Part shown: positions 39,170 to 51,322 of the stretch, piece by piece
Layout: every line of letters begins with the position of its first letter
Position numbering within the stretch: the stretch's first letter is position 1
Source of the DNA: Macrobrachium rosenbergii
Lineage: Eukaryota > Arthropoda > Malacostraca > Decapoda > Palaemonidae
Assembly: GCF_040412425.1 (NCBI RefSeq)
Contig: NC_089762.1
Span: 20,169,702-20,233,701, forward strand
DNA length: 64,000 nucleotides
Direction of reading: 5' to 3'
Notes under the pieces: generated by a model
What the model was told of the DNA's origin: nothing
Databases searched by the model: none
Seen by the model: only the letters and a program-made list of their open reading frames with translations
Position numbers and translations under genes: made by a program

Positions 39170-40951
39170 CCCTTAAATGCCAAAAACGCAATTGACAAAA
39201 TTGTCTGTTGGTGCCGAAAAACTCTTACAAAAAATTTCAACCTTCAGTCAATAATATTCAATCATTTAAAACTCTTACATTCTAATAATATTCAATCATT
39301 TACCTTAATTTTGCAACAAATTGGAAATCTCTAGCACAATATTTTGATTTATGGTGAATTTTTGAAAAAACTTTTCCCTTACGTCCGTGCTGTAACTCGG
39401 CCGAAAATTTCAGAAATTCTTTCGTCACCTTGTCGTAATGTTTGCACCGGTTTATATTAGTCATTACATAAAGTTTTATATATGGAAATGTGCACAATTT
39501 CATGTAGAATACAACAAAAAATAAATCATGGTTGTAGCTTTTATCAGTTTTGAAATATTTCCATATAAATCAACGTAAGTGCCAAAATTTCAACCTTCGG
39601 TCAACTTTAACTCGACTGAAATGGTCGAAAAACGCAATTGTAAGCTAAAACTCATACATTCTAGTAATATTCAATCATGTACATTCATTTTGCAACAAAC
39701 TGGAAGTCTCTAGCACAATATTTCGATTTATGGTGAATTTCTGAAAAAGAAAACTTTTTCCTTACGTCCGCGCACGGTAACTCTGCCGAACATCTCGGAA
39801 ATTCTTTTGTCACTTTGTCGTAATGTTTGCACCGTTTTATATTAGTCGTTACATAAAGTTTTATATATGAAAATGTGCACAATTTCATGTAGAATACAAC
39901 AGAAAATGACCCATGGTTGTATCTTTTATCAGTTTTGAAAAATTTTCATATAAATCATGATGTGCCAAAATTTCAACCTTCGGTCAACTTTAACTCGACC
40001 GAAATGATTGAAAAACGCAATTGTAAGCTAAAACTCTTACAACCTAGTAATATTCAATCATGTACCTTCATTTTGCAACAAACTGGAAGTCTCTAGCACA
40101 ATATTTCGATTTATGGTGAATTTTTGAAAAAAACTTTTTCCTTACGTTCGCGCGGTAACTCTGCCGAACATCTCAGAAATTCTTTCGTCACTTTGTCGTA
40201 ATGTTTGCACCATTTTATATTAGTCGTTACATAAAGTTTTATATGTGAAAATGTGCGCAATTTCATGTAGAATACAACTAAAAATAACTCATGGTTGTAG
40301 CTTTTATCAGTTTTGAAATATTTTCATATAAATCACGATAAATAGAACAAATTCTACTTCGGTCAACTTTAACTCGACCGAAATGGTCGAAAACTGCAAT
40401 TGTAAGCTAAAACACGTACAGTCTAGTAATATTCAATCAATTACCTTCATTTTGCAACAAACGGGAAGTCTGTAGCACAATATTTCGATTTATGGTGAAT
40501 TTAAAAAAAAAACTTTTTTTTTACGTCCGAGCGTTACGAATTCATGCATCATTTTGTGATGATATTCTCTCTGTGTTGCTTTGATCGTTTTACAATTTTT
40601 TATATACCAAAATCATCGCAATTTAGTGTACAATACAAAAAAAAAATAACTTGTTTGCTTTAACCGTTTTGCTCACAGCGCTATTTGTATACAATTATAT
40701 ATGAAATTTTTTTTTGCACTGTCATATATTTCAATATTTATATATGATAATGATATTTTTTTCATTTCTGATGGTTGCATACTAAACTTCAGGCAATGAC
40801 AAGAAAAGGAGCCAAAAATGAACTCTTAATCTTAAAAACTAAGCGTGCTGTGATTTTTTGAAAAAAACTTTTTTTCCGCTTTGGCGCTAACTCCTGAACG
40901 CCGCCAGCATACGACAGACACTTTTGTAAATAGAGGCTCGGCGTTAGAGGG
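39170..40951 (+). mobile_element. TTAA-flanked piggyBac-like MITE carrying a tandem array, copy 2 (complete)
   Basis: Perfect TTAA duplication (39166-39169 and 40952-40955). The left end is cccttaaatgcc and the right end gctcggcgttagaggg, imperfectly inverted. The interior has three full tandem units of about 380 bp (gcaattgtaagctaaaa at 39634, 40017 and 40397) plus partial units, then a unique right part (gaactcttaatcttaaaaac). It has no transposase. Copy 1 has five units and copy 3 three, so unit number varies between copies. Confidence 0.85.
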
Positions 40952-40955
40952 TTAA

Positions 40956-41561
40956 GTTACTGCCATTACTTCTTGGACTGGTAGCTTCTTAAGGTCCAGC
41001 TTTCTGAGAGTAATTAGCATTTCATCACGGTGTTTGCTTCTTTCCAGTTGTAATTCAGTGTAGTATGCAGAATTTAAATTTTTTCTGCTCTTGGTGAAAG
41101 TTTTATTAGTTGGTTCTACTGCTGACTAACTACTGTATTATTAGTTAGTAGTTAATATTCTCATTTTGTGTGACATTATAGGGTTTGCTGTTGATGAAGT
41201 ATATTACATCTCAAATACAGTAGTATATTGCTACTCCTTCAAACTGTAATGATTGGATAAACTGAGAGTAACAACACTTCTCAAAGACTTCTTTCCAGTT
41301 ATTTGATATGTGCCACTGGTTGAAATTAGCTAACAAATTGTAAGCTAGTTGGCACATGGAAATGAGCTCTAATTTGTGCTAACTGCTTTCTCTTTCCCTT
41401 TTAGATACTGAATTGCAGTAAAGAAGTGTACTGTACTATATTGTACTTCTTTGCTGTTTATGGGGATTTTAGGTAATTTTTAGGTATTTTTTTGGTACTT
41501 GTTTTGTATAGTACATTGTATCTTGTATTTATGCTCTTACCCTACTTTTCTATCTTGATTG
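40956..41561. other. No feature recognised
   Basis: About 600 bp of ordinary AT-rich sequence between two TTAA-flanked elements. No frame of interest. Confidence 0.4.
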
Positions 41562-42243
41562 TTAACCCTTAAACGCCGAGCCTCTATTTACAAAAGTGTC
41601 TGCCGTATGCCAGCGGCGTTCGGGAGTTAGCGCCGAAGCGGAAAAAAAGTTTTCTTCAAAAAATCACAGCACGCTTAGTTTTTAAGATTAAGAGTTCATT
41701 TTTGGCTCCTTTTTTTGTCATTGCCTGAAGTTTAGTATGCAACCATCAGAAATGAAAAAAATATCATTATCATATATAAATATTGAAATATATGACAGTG
41801 CAAAGAAAAATTCATATATAATTGTATTGTACACTAAATTGCAATGATTTTGGTATATAACAAATTGTAAAACGGTCAAAGCAGCACAGAGAAAATATTA
41901 TCACAAAATGATGCATGAATTCGTAACGCGTGGACGTAAAAAAAGTTTATTGCAATACACTCCCTGAACACCTGAATTAGCCCTGGTCACCCACCAGCCT
42001 GAACTACATCCCCATAGCTTTTACCCACTAAGTGGGTAATTAACTGTCAGCGTTACCAACGCTTACAGGAAAATCTTGTCAAATGAGTTACCTGAAGTAC
42101 CGTTGGCAACACTGCTGCAAGTCCCGGCCGAGCGAGGCTGAGATCCCCAATTGCTTTTTGTTCGCCATGCTGTGTGGGTGTGTCCCACATCAGGCGAACT
42201 TTTGGTCATTTAGCCCGACCCCATTCAACGCATTTTCTCCAGG

Positions 42244-45200
42244 ATGGATACTTTATTGATGAGATTTGGAACTTCTCTCCCGATTTTGACTTTGGGATCG
42301 GTACTTTGGACTCGAGTGGATAAGTCAAACAAGAAGATGTCGCCGTCTGCAAGCGCCGATACTTCAACTTCATTTACATCTTCGACGACACAGCCTTCTA
42401 CTGCTGGAGATGCTGACGCTTATCGGCCCTATACGTCCTGCAAGCTTAGGATGAGTACCCTCAAACACGATCGACATTCTGTTTGTATTTTATGTAGGAA
42501 GATGCAGTGTAGTATCAGTCAGATAGGCGGCGAGTCTTGGTCGGTAGATCAGATGGAAGAATTATTCAAAAAGTTAGAGAACAAGTTACTAGCTGAGTAT
42601 GTCTAGTCGATTTTTCTAGCTTTATGACTAAATCAACGGAAACTAGAGATAAGGATAGTAGAAACAGTGTTGTAGATACTAATCGTTCTTTTTCAGCCCC
42701 CCTGCCTGTTCCAGAACCAGCCCTAATGGGTGCTGGGGGTCATGGAGAACCGCAAACCTCGAAGGAATGATCTGCCGGCCCCCCCTGCGCGGAGCAGGCA
42801 GTGTTGGCAGCAGATTTCCCCCTTCCCTCTAAAAGCGTAAGTTCTAAGGTGGATTTAGAATTAGGAATCACTCAGAAGAGTAGGAATTCTAATTTAGGAA
42901 GTATTCAGGAAGAGTAGTTGAACATGCAGTCTTCTTTGGGTTCAGGTTTGGTTGGGGTCGCTAAGGTTTAGGTGTCTCATTTAGATCAATCGTCGGTTTT
43001 ATTTCCTGCTTTGTGCTCTGTGCAACAAAGGTTCCAGATCCGTGGAGGGTCTTTCAGATTTGGTTTCTGATGTATCTGGTTCTGAAATTTTGTTTTCATT
43101 GAATACTCTTTCTTCGAAGGTTCCTTTTCCTTCAGGGGTTAAAATTTCTTTCGTCTTGCGATGGTGGTAATTCTGGCGATCGAATTTTCCAATATTCATG
43201 ATCATGTCTTAAAGAATTTTCTGATTTTGATAATGTCTATCAAGATTAGCAGGGGCGGGGGGAACAGAACCAGCCTATTTTCTTTGAAATCTATGGCCTC
43301 TTCGGCCGCTACGGAATTTTCCCGGTTTTTTTTCCCCATTATCTTCTAAGCCTTCTTCCATTGCCCTTCTCAATCTTCTTTTCGGTCCACTCTTCGGAGG
43401 GTTCTTCAGGGTCTTGGTTGCTCATCCTGTTTTCTTGGCTTTTAACTCAGCAGAGCAAAGGCTTTCTTGGTTCAACTCTGTATATTAGAACTTCAGCGGC
43501 TCCCTCTCTCTCTTTGGGGTTAAGGGAAGGGGTACTTTTTTTACGGATCCGTCGTCGTTATCACCTTTTGCGAATCCTGTAGTTTCTCAGGCATCCGGTC
43601 TAGTTGCTTCTCAGGTGTTTGTGGAGGCGTCAGCAACTCCATATTTCATTCTTTACGGGTTCCTAACCGTAATGTATCCTCCGTGATTCTTACGGATGCT
43701 ACGGCAGTCGGCAATTTGCCTGCGCCAGCGTTCAGTGTATCAGCACCGATAGTTTCCGCAGCCTTTCCATTCTCAAGGATAGTTGGTAATATACCTTCTT
43801 CTGTTACCTTTGGTTCGGTACCTCGTAACTTCCCCGTCGATACTCCTTTGAGTTCGGTCCGGTTAGGACCTTCTCCATCTGTCTAACGTCGGCGTTAGGC
43901 GCTCGGTGGTTACTCTGAGTGTGGATTCTTCCTTCTTCCCTCCTTCAGCATCTTCTTTCTCAACTTTCCGGCAGGTTTCTCTGTCCCTCCGTCTAGGCAT
44001 CCATGTAGGTTCGGGGTTGATTCTGGGTCTTCAGTTCCGGATTCCCATTCTCATGCGGTTTTTGATACATCCGGATTTGAGTGGTTCGGGTGTTGCGGCC
44101 TCTTCGCTCTCAGGAGTAGGCGTGGTCCGCCCAGGTGTGGCCGGCCCAGGTGTTGCGTCATCCCCGCTGGGCGGTGCAGGGTTTGCGCAACCTACTTTGG
44201 TGCCTCCAGTATGTTCGCGACTGATACGTCAGATGTCTGTCTCACGCACCCAGGTGTAGCGAGTTCCGGGTTTTCGAGTTCGGCGTTTGCTAGGGGTCGG
44301 CCTCTCTCCCTTCCCTGTTCTGGCTCGGTTGGATCAGTCTGACAATCCTCCGGCTCGGTCGGACCAGTCCGACAATCCTCTGGCTCGGTCGTACTAGGCC
44401 GACAAGGATTGTTCATTTGAAGAAGAGGATCCGGTACCGGATATTAGTTCTCCTTCAGCTATCAGAACAAGTATAAGCGGATGGTAGACTTCATCCTCAC
44501 TTATCCTCAATCCAGGGTTCCGGAGGAGCCTACTCTACCAAATCAAACGATGTTCGAGTCGCTATGCGACAGAACCGGTAGTTGCTTAATCATCAAAGAA
44601 TCTGGTCTGCTTTGGCTGTGTCGGGCAGGCATTAGGGGAGGCAGACGTAGGTTAGTAGCTTTGATAGAGTCGAGTAAGCAAGATTCAACCTTGCTTCCTA
44701 TTCAGGACGGGTTTTAACAAGATAGCAGTTAACCCTTCTGGGGGTGTCAGGGTTCCTCTCAACGTATCTGTTAAGGCTCTTCTCTCTCGGGTTCCTTCGT
44801 CAATTGTTTGGTCTCAGTTTCATCTAAGGAGGATTGTATCTTGGAGAACACCTTTTGCAGCCATCCGGAGGCCTTGTCCTCTCTATGTAGATGTGTCCGG
44901 GTTGATAGGGTTTTCTCAATCAAGATGGATATACACCCTCCGGTCCGGTACTACCTGACACCTCATCACTTCAGTGTCAGTGGGGCTGGCTTACCAGCTT
45001 AACATTTCGCCTGACTGTACAACGTTCTTTGGCAGAAGAGGAGGGACTTCTTTTAAAGCTTCCTCCCACTATCCGGACATTCGGAGAGGGTTCTGTTGAG
45101 GGCGCCTTTGCGCTCTGCAACAGTCTTTTAGGGAGGAGGATATCTCCTTCATGGTCAATTTCGTGTAGCCGTCGTCAGCAGTAGCATCACAGCAAGCTAT

Positions 45201-45360
45201 GATTAGTGTGGCTGCTCTGGGTTCAGGGGATGTGGCCAGTATATCAAACTTGTTGCTTTTAACTCATGTCTCCAGTGTTGTCAAGGGTACAAAATGTTGA
45301 AGTAGAGGTGTTCCTGTCCAACAGGAAACAGTTGGTACCCTCTTGGAGAAGCCTCTTAGG
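42244..45360 (+). pseudogene. DIRS gag-like region (broken)
   Basis: The first frame, 42244-42606, has a Ser/Thr-rich start and then KHDRHSVCILCRKMQC followed by WSVDQMEELFKK, a H-x3-C-x2-C-R...C...W pattern like DIRS-group gag. After stops and frame changes, Ser/Pro-rich sequence runs to about 44400, then YKRMVDFILTYPQSRVPEE (about 44470) and GAFALCNSLLGRR (about 45100), both gag-like. No recognisable reverse transcriptase motif lies between this and the RNase H region, so RT appears deleted or unrecognisable. Confidence 0.55.
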
Positions 45361-45368
45361 GAGAATTA

Positions 45369-45370
<2 letters not shown>

Positions 45371-45447
<77 letters not shown>
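45371..45447. repeat. (CT)n microsatellite inside the DIRS element
   Basis: About 38 CT units between the gag-like and RNase H-like regions, where reverse transcriptase would be expected. The tract may mark a deletion junction. Confidence 0.9.
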
Positions 45448-45450
<3 letters not shown>

Positions 45451-45479
45451 CCAGGGTCTTGTGTCTACACATGTTTTCT

Positions 45480-45860
45480 CTTCAGATATGTCTTAGGAAT
45501 CACTGGAACTTCCACATCGAGAATGCTGGTATAATCTGGAACGATTCTCGCTTGTCGGATCTTCTGTGGTAGTCAGAAGTGCATCTCACATCTGGAAGGT
45601 CTTTAGTTTCCCCTCTTCCCGACGTTCATCTGTACTCAGATGCCTCATATCAAGGTTGGGGAGCAACCTTGGAAGGTCCCAGGCTTCGGGCCTCTGGGGG
45701 ATCGTGAATGAGAGGAGTGATAACCTTCGGGAACCTCAGGGCTGTAAAGGAAGCCCTCAGGTGTTTGCAGTCCTAGTGCGCAACACAGTAGTGGGTCTGC
45801 TTTGCGACATCGTAACTGCCGTGTCGTATCTGAGAACTCGGGGGGAACAAGATCATTAGA
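45480..45860 (+). pseudogene. DIRS RNase H region (broken)
   Basis: The reading LRNHWNFHIENAGIIWND near 45492, then PDVHLYSDASYQGWGATLEG near 45617, matches the RNase H start (SDAS..GWGA, the Asp being catalytic). ITFGNLRAVKEAL and TAVSYLRTRGE near 45800 correspond to the E helix and the D-N-x-T-A-V-x-Y-hydrophobic segment. Stops separate these pieces. The order gag, RNase H, recombinase fits a DIRS pol. Confidence 0.7.
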
Positions 45861-46057
45861 ACTTAGAGGTGTATGCTTTCTGCCAATCGGTCTCATTCAT
45901 CAGGTAATCAGGAATTGAGGGAATATCAAGACCGTCTATGACTCTAGCTCCTTGCTGGCCCTAATGCCCTCAATTTTCGGAATTCCTAATGCTCCTTATG
46001 GAAGTTCCGATGTTCCTCCTCATGCGAAAGATCTTTTAGATAACTGCATTTTCGCCG

Positions 46058-46960
46058 TTGTCGTCCAAACTCTTGCATGATGAACCTAGTTGTGGGCGAC
46101 TGCCGAGCGAACAGCTAGAAAGTCCAGACACTCTAAAGCTATGTCTAGACAGAGTTTCTTTCAGCTTGAGAAAGTCAACCCGTAAGCTTTACCAGGTCAG
46201 CTTGACATGGGGAAGTCTGTGTCATAAGGAAGGTCATTCCATCTTTAGGCCTGCCATAACCGAAATAGTTGGTTTCTCTTATTCCTTTGGAAAGTCAAGA
46301 TTCTTCCATTTTCGACTATTGCTGGCTACCGCTGAGCACTTAGCAGTACAGTTTCCATCTTCCCGAAAATTTCTAGTACAGTGACTGGGCTCCCTCGCGA
46401 GATTTGTCGGAAGTTCTATATGTTAAGATAACTGATTAGGTGTTTTCTTTCTTTCAGCTTTAGCCGCAGATAAAAGGTGGGCGAACTTCGGGAAGTTTCC
46501 TAGGCTGGTTTAGAGGCAGGAAATGATAAGTATTTCTCTTCTTCTGGAAGTCGTGGCGAAGACAGAGTCAGAGGCTAAAACTCTGCTTCGTTCATTTAAG
46601 GTTCTTTATCTGCAGTGTTCGGTTCTGGCATCAGCGGGGATGTCTTTGTCCGATGCGAATATTAGTCTATTTATCAAAGGTTGAGAAACTCCGTCCGCTT
46701 CTGTATATACTTCTTGTCTCACCGCGGAATCCTTCCCGTCCGCTGTCAAGGATGCGATTAGTTACTTTCGGAGAAAAGGTTCCTGGTTCCTGGTTCATAA
46801 GCGCTCATTCCACAAACACAGTTGCGGGCACACTTCACGATTCTTGTGTGGTGGGAGCTTTATGCCCTTGAACACAATTTAATTTGACGTGACATTATTT
46901 AACATTCATTACCGCACAGTATTTGGAGTATGTCCACTTCATCTTCCTTTCTAAGGAATG
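46058..46960 (+). pseudogene. DIRS tyrosine recombinase (broken)
   Basis: SLRKSTRKLYQVSLTWGSLC near 46173 is the N-terminal core-binding signature (R.ST...Y...W...C). Near 46440, VFFLSALAADKRWANF corresponds to box A, where an Arg is normally catalytic. From 46750, VKDAISYFRRK and, in another frame, WFISAHSTNTVAG correspond to the region before and including the H-x-x-R box. The box reads H-S-T-N, so the catalytic Arg position (46815-46817) is Asn. The enzyme would insert the circular cDNA; this copy cannot. Confidence 0.65.
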
Positions 46961-47027
46961 GTTCAGAGTCTTTTATTCTGGACGTAGTTTATTTGTGAGT
47001 CCGTCTGTGTTTTCTTCCTTTGCTTAA

Positions 47028-47532
47028 AACCCCATACACACTATGCTTCATGATGCACGCAGTGTTGAATGGATGTGTTGAAAAATGACTTTTTCAACAT
47101 GATGCTGCATCATGAACGAGTTGACAAGCCAGACCGATTTCACGTAGCTGCGCAGTGTTGCACCGACAGTCAGAGTGGGAGGACGTCCACTCAGCTCCAG
47201 TGCCGATGGCCTACTCACCACTACCTGCCAAACCTTTTGAATGGACAAGGAAGAACACTCTACATTTTATTGAATTGCTGAAGGTTCTACGTTTCTTCCT
47301 CAAAAGTTTCTTTTTTGCAGCGCACAGAGCAACTACACCCCACAGTAGAGTCTCCTGGCAAAGTACATCATCAGCAGACATCCTGGCAGTATGAAAGCTG
47401 AACTGCAACTGAACAGCTTGCGCATGAGAACAAGTGAGCAGTGTTGCAGTACAGTTTGGCCGGTAGTCATTTTAATTCAACACCACTACTGCATCACGTG
47501 GCTGATACATGATGCATAGTGTGTACGGGGCT
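47028..47532. mobile_element. PIF/Harbinger-like MITE inside the DIRS element
   Basis: Inverted ends aaccccatacacactatgc and, inward from the right, agccccgtacacactatgc, flanked by TAA (47025-47027 and 47533-47535), the typical Harbinger 3-bp target. The interior plus strand encodes PFEWTRKNTLHFIELLKV, which resembles the start of a MADF/Myb-type accessory DNA-binding protein of Harbinger transposons, then diverges. It is probably an internally deleted derivative. Confidence 0.72.
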
Positions 47533-47559
47533 TAAGAGACGTTCAATTCGCCCCACTGC

Positions 47560-48960
47560 ATATAGCGGCGAATTCTCTTGTCTGGGGTGCGTTCAGTTAG
47601 CTGAGGTGATATTCTCTTAGTGTGGAGACTCGGAAGGTTATTCTCTTAGTCCACGTTTAACGGCGAAGTCTATTATCTAGGGTGTGTTCATTTAGCTAAG
47701 GTAGTATACATGTAGTGCGGTGGTTATTAGGTTAACCAGATAGAGGAATTACTTCTAGGCTTTAGAATCTTAAGCAACAGTGTTACTATAATCACATGAA
47801 CTTAAGTTTAGTACGTCTTAAGTATCCTAGTGTTCAATAGTTTCCCTACGATAGTCCAAAGAGGTGCTCTCGTAGGCTAGCCTAGGTTGTTTCATCTGGC
47901 GCTGGGATACTTCTTCGCTCATCGGCCTTTGCCGCAACCTGCAGGGCGGAAGGTCATCGGCTCGGCACACTACCTCATTCCCTCCTTAATGGGTAGGCTC
48001 TGAATAGCCACTTGGGAGATTCGTCGTTCTCCTTTTTACATGAAAGTTATTCTCTTAGTTCATGTGTAGCGGCTAACCCTTCTATCGTGGGTGCGTTCAT
48101 TTAGCTAAGGGGGTACTCTCTTAGTGCGGAGGTTCTTAGAAGCGGCCACTTGGAAGTCGGTGTCGGTTTTCATGACTTTCTTCCTCAGAGACATTCAGTT
48201 TTCTTCGAAGAAGAGTTACTCGCTTGGTCCCTTTGTGACGACCAACTCGATCTAATAATTACGTAGTAATGTTAAGGGTGGGAGGAACTCTAGGTAATGA
48301 ATATAGTCTGAGGAACTTTGGAATTTAGGAATCTGTTAGTCGGGGTTCATAGTGAGAGTATTAAGTTTGACGTTAGTACTGAGAAGTTAGGAAGATCCAG
48401 TGGACAGGTTTGGTTTCTTCAACTTCTGCGCAGACATCGGTGGCAATGGACAGCGAAGAACTCGAAGATCCTGCACACTCAACTTCACCTCACCTCCATA
48501 CATGAGAGGCTACAATAGCCACATGGGAGGTTCTTTGTCTCCCTCCATACATGAGAGTGCTTTGATTAGCCACATGGGAGGTTCATCGTACCCCTCCATA
48601 CATGAGAGTGCTTTGATTAGCCACATGGGAGGTTCGTCGTTCTCCACTAATCATGGGAGGCTGTGATTAGCCAGGTGGTAGGATGGTTTTCTTTTATTTT
48701 GCTACTCTCTATCTATGAGGTGGTTTGAATACCACGAGAGGTAGCTCGGCTCAGACCCTCCATACATGAGAGTGCTTAGATTAGCCACATGGGAGGTTCG
48801 TCGTTCTCCACTAATCATGGGAGGCTGTGATTAGCCACATGGTAGGTTGGTTTTTTATTTTTGCTACTCTCTATCCATGAGGAGGTTTGAATACCACGTG
48901 AGAGGTAGCTCGACTCAGACAGTACCTAGACATGAGACTGACGTTGGGGGTACTCTCTCG
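47560..48960 (+). repeat. Imperfect tandem repeats in the DIRS 3' non-coding region
   Basis: Around 47560-48180, gtgcgttcatttagctaagg and tattctcttagtgcgg recur. From 48492 a 51-bp unit (ctccatacatgagag, then agccacatgggagg) occurs three times (48492, 48543, 48594). A 164-bp block containing it is duplicated at 48594-48757 and 48758-48925. No frame is convincing. Confidence 0.7.
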
Positions 48961-49105
48961 ACAAACATTCTCACCTGCCGAGTGGGATAACCAGGTGAGG
49001 ATACATTCATTTACACAAAGTAGGTGAGTAATGAGTTACCTGCTTTCCCTGTTGGAAGGTCGGGCTGAATTATATTGATCCCACCTCCTCAAAATTTTGT
49101 TAATC

Positions 49106-49193
49106 GGGCTAATTCAGGTGTTCAGGGAGTGTATTGCAATATGAAGTTTTCATAATAAAACTAATATTGTAATACTTACCTGAACACCTGAAT
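49106..49193. other. DIRS internal complementary region
   Basis: Bases 49106-49140 are the reverse complement of the left tip 41949-41983. Bases 49141-49193 are the reverse complement of the right tip 49414-49466. The two halves abut at 49140/49141, reproducing the circular junction of the element. In the DIRS model this region templates completion of the ends. Confidence 0.88.
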
Positions 49194-51234
49194 GATTCCC
49201 ACCCTCCTCCCTACTTCAATTTGATTAGTGAAAAATGGAACTGGGGATCTCGGCCTCGCTCAGCCGGGACTTGCAGCAGTGTTGCCAACGGTACTTCAGG
49301 TAACTCATTTGACAAGATTTTCCTGTAAGCGTTGGAAACGCTGACAGTTAATTACCCACTTATTGGGTAAAAGCTATGGGGATGTAGTTCGGGCTGGTGG
49401 GTGACCAGGGCTAATTCAGGTGTTCAGGTAAGTATTACAATATTAGTTTTATTATGAAAACTTCATTTTTCAAAAATTCACCATAAATCGAAATATTGTG
49501 CTAGAGACTTCCCGTTTGTTGCAAAATGAAGGTAATTGATTGAATATTACCAGAATGTAAGATTTTTAGCTTTCAATTGCATTTTTTTACCATTTCAGTC
49601 GAGTTAAAGTTGACTGAAGGTCAAATTTTTTCTATTTATCTTGATTTATATGAAAATATTTCAAAACTGATAAAAGCTACAACCATGAGTTATTTTTTGT
49701 TGTATTGTACATGAAATTGTGCACATTTTCACGTATAACACTTTATGTAACGCCTAATAGAAAACGGTGCGAAAATTACGACAAGGTGACTAAAGAAATT
49801 CTGAGTTACTGCGCCCGGAGGTAAGGAAAAATGTTTTTTTTTTAATTCACCATAAATCGAAATATCGTGCTAGAGACTTCCCGTTTCTTGCAAAATGAAG
49901 GTAAATGATTGAATATTACTAGAATGTAAGAGTTTTAGCTTAAAATTGTGTTTTTCGACCATTTCGGTCGAGCCAAAGTTGACCGAAGGTTGAAATTTTG
50001 GCACTTATCGTGATTTATATGAAAATATTTCAAAACTGATAAAAGCCACAACAATGAGTTATTTTTTGTTGTACTCTACATGAAATTGCACACATTTTCA
50101 TATATAAAACTATGCAACGGCTAATATAAAATGGTGCAAACATTACGACAAAGTGACGAAAGAATTTCTGAGGTTTTCGGCCGAGTTACCGTGCGCGGAC
50201 GTAAGGAAAAAGTTTTTTTCAAAAATTAACTATAAATTGAAATATTGTGCTAGAGACTTCCAATTTATTGCAAAATGAAGGTAAATGATTGAATATTACT
50301 AGAATGTAAGAGTTTTAGCTTACAATTGCATTTTTCGACCATTTCGGTCGAGTCAAAGTTGACCGAAGGTTGAAATTTTGGCACTTATCGTGATTTATAT
50401 GAAAATATTTCAAAACTTATAAAAGCTACAACCATCGGTTGTTTGTTGTTTTATTCTACATGAAATTGCGCACATTTTCATATATAAAACTTTATGTAAC
50501 GGCAAATATAAAACGGTGCAAAAATTACGACAAAGTGATGAAAGAATTTCTGAGATGCGTCGCTGATGCTTTCTAGTGGGAGAAGAAAGAAATTCGCGCA
50601 TGCGCAGCTGGATCACGCTTGTAAACAAAACAACAGTGTGATCCGTGAACTCCCGGCATCCCTCAAGGCGCGTGATTTAAAAATTTTTGCAAACTAGGCC
50701 TATAAGTATTTTTCCGTGAATATTTATAAAAACTTTTTGTAGTCGACGTATTTTACGTCCACTTGGCACCCGACAGACAATTTTCGTCGACGTAAAATAT
50801 GTCCAGTCGGCGTTAAAGGGTTAAATGGCTACTAGCAAATAGTCGGAAGTCAGTGTCAGGGAGAAAGGAGCAGGCTACTCTACTCCAAAATTCCATGGCT
50901 AATGCTAAGTTCACACATTCATGTATCAAGGCACGCATGCGCACGCACAGCCGGAATTGGTGAAACTTGTGCATACACGAGAAAATAGGCCCTGCCCAAC
51001 TGGATACGTGTCACGGGACGATGTGCGTGATGCATGTGTATTATAGTGCGCCGCAAATGTACGCACTGCGTAAGGGTGACGTGACGCTGACGAACAAGCG
51101 GCGGCGCAGGCAGAAGTAGTGCGTGGCAGAGCACGTAACACCAACGCGACGTATACCGTATGTGTTACGTTGTGCGTAACTGAGTTACGCAAACGCCACG
51201 TTGGCCCCATCGCACTGCGGGGTTAAACCCCAGC

Positions 51235-51275
51235 TATATAAAGGCCGGCAGCTGCACATGTGAGCCAGTCAATGC
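51235..51275 (+). promoter_or_regulatory. Core promoter of the Harbinger transposase
   Basis: tatataaag at 51235-51243 is followed about 30 bases on by agtcaatg, similar to the arthropod initiator (TCAKTY). The first ATG of the transposase lies about 50 bases further, at 51323. The spacing fits a normal TATA promoter. Confidence 0.55.
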
Positions 51276-51322
51276 CGTAATACCACAGCGACAAGACATA
51301 CTACCAACGTGCTGAAGCAACA

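Larger units (their letters stand above)
41949..49466 (+). mobile_element. DIRS-like tyrosine-recombinase retrotransposon
   Basis: Inverted terminal repeats (41963-42149 and 49242-49428, 187 bp each) have different outermost ends. An internal complementary region at 49106-49193 is the reverse complement of the left tip joined directly to the reverse complement of the right tip, the hallmark of DIRS elements that integrate as circles. There is no target duplication: the flanks (aaagttt | ttttcaaaa) rejoin to match uninterrupted copies of the host repeat. Recognisable parts in order are gag, RNase H and tyrosine recombinase. Numerous frameshifts and stops make it inactive. DIRS elements are known from decapods. 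Confidence 0.88.
41566..50820 (-). mobile_element. TTAA-flanked piggyBac-like MITE carrying a tandem array, copy 3, split by a DIRS element
   Basis: TTAA at 41562-41565 and 50821-50824. Left part 41566-41948 and right part 49467-50820 together reconstruct one element (about 1.74 kb) in the opposite orientation to copies 1 and 2. Its intact array end carries cggcgttaaaggg and a nested gtcgac/gtcgacg palindrome region. Three tandem units are visible at about 49563, 49933 and 50313. The 7.5-kb gap is a DIRS-like retrotransposon. Confidence 0.88.
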
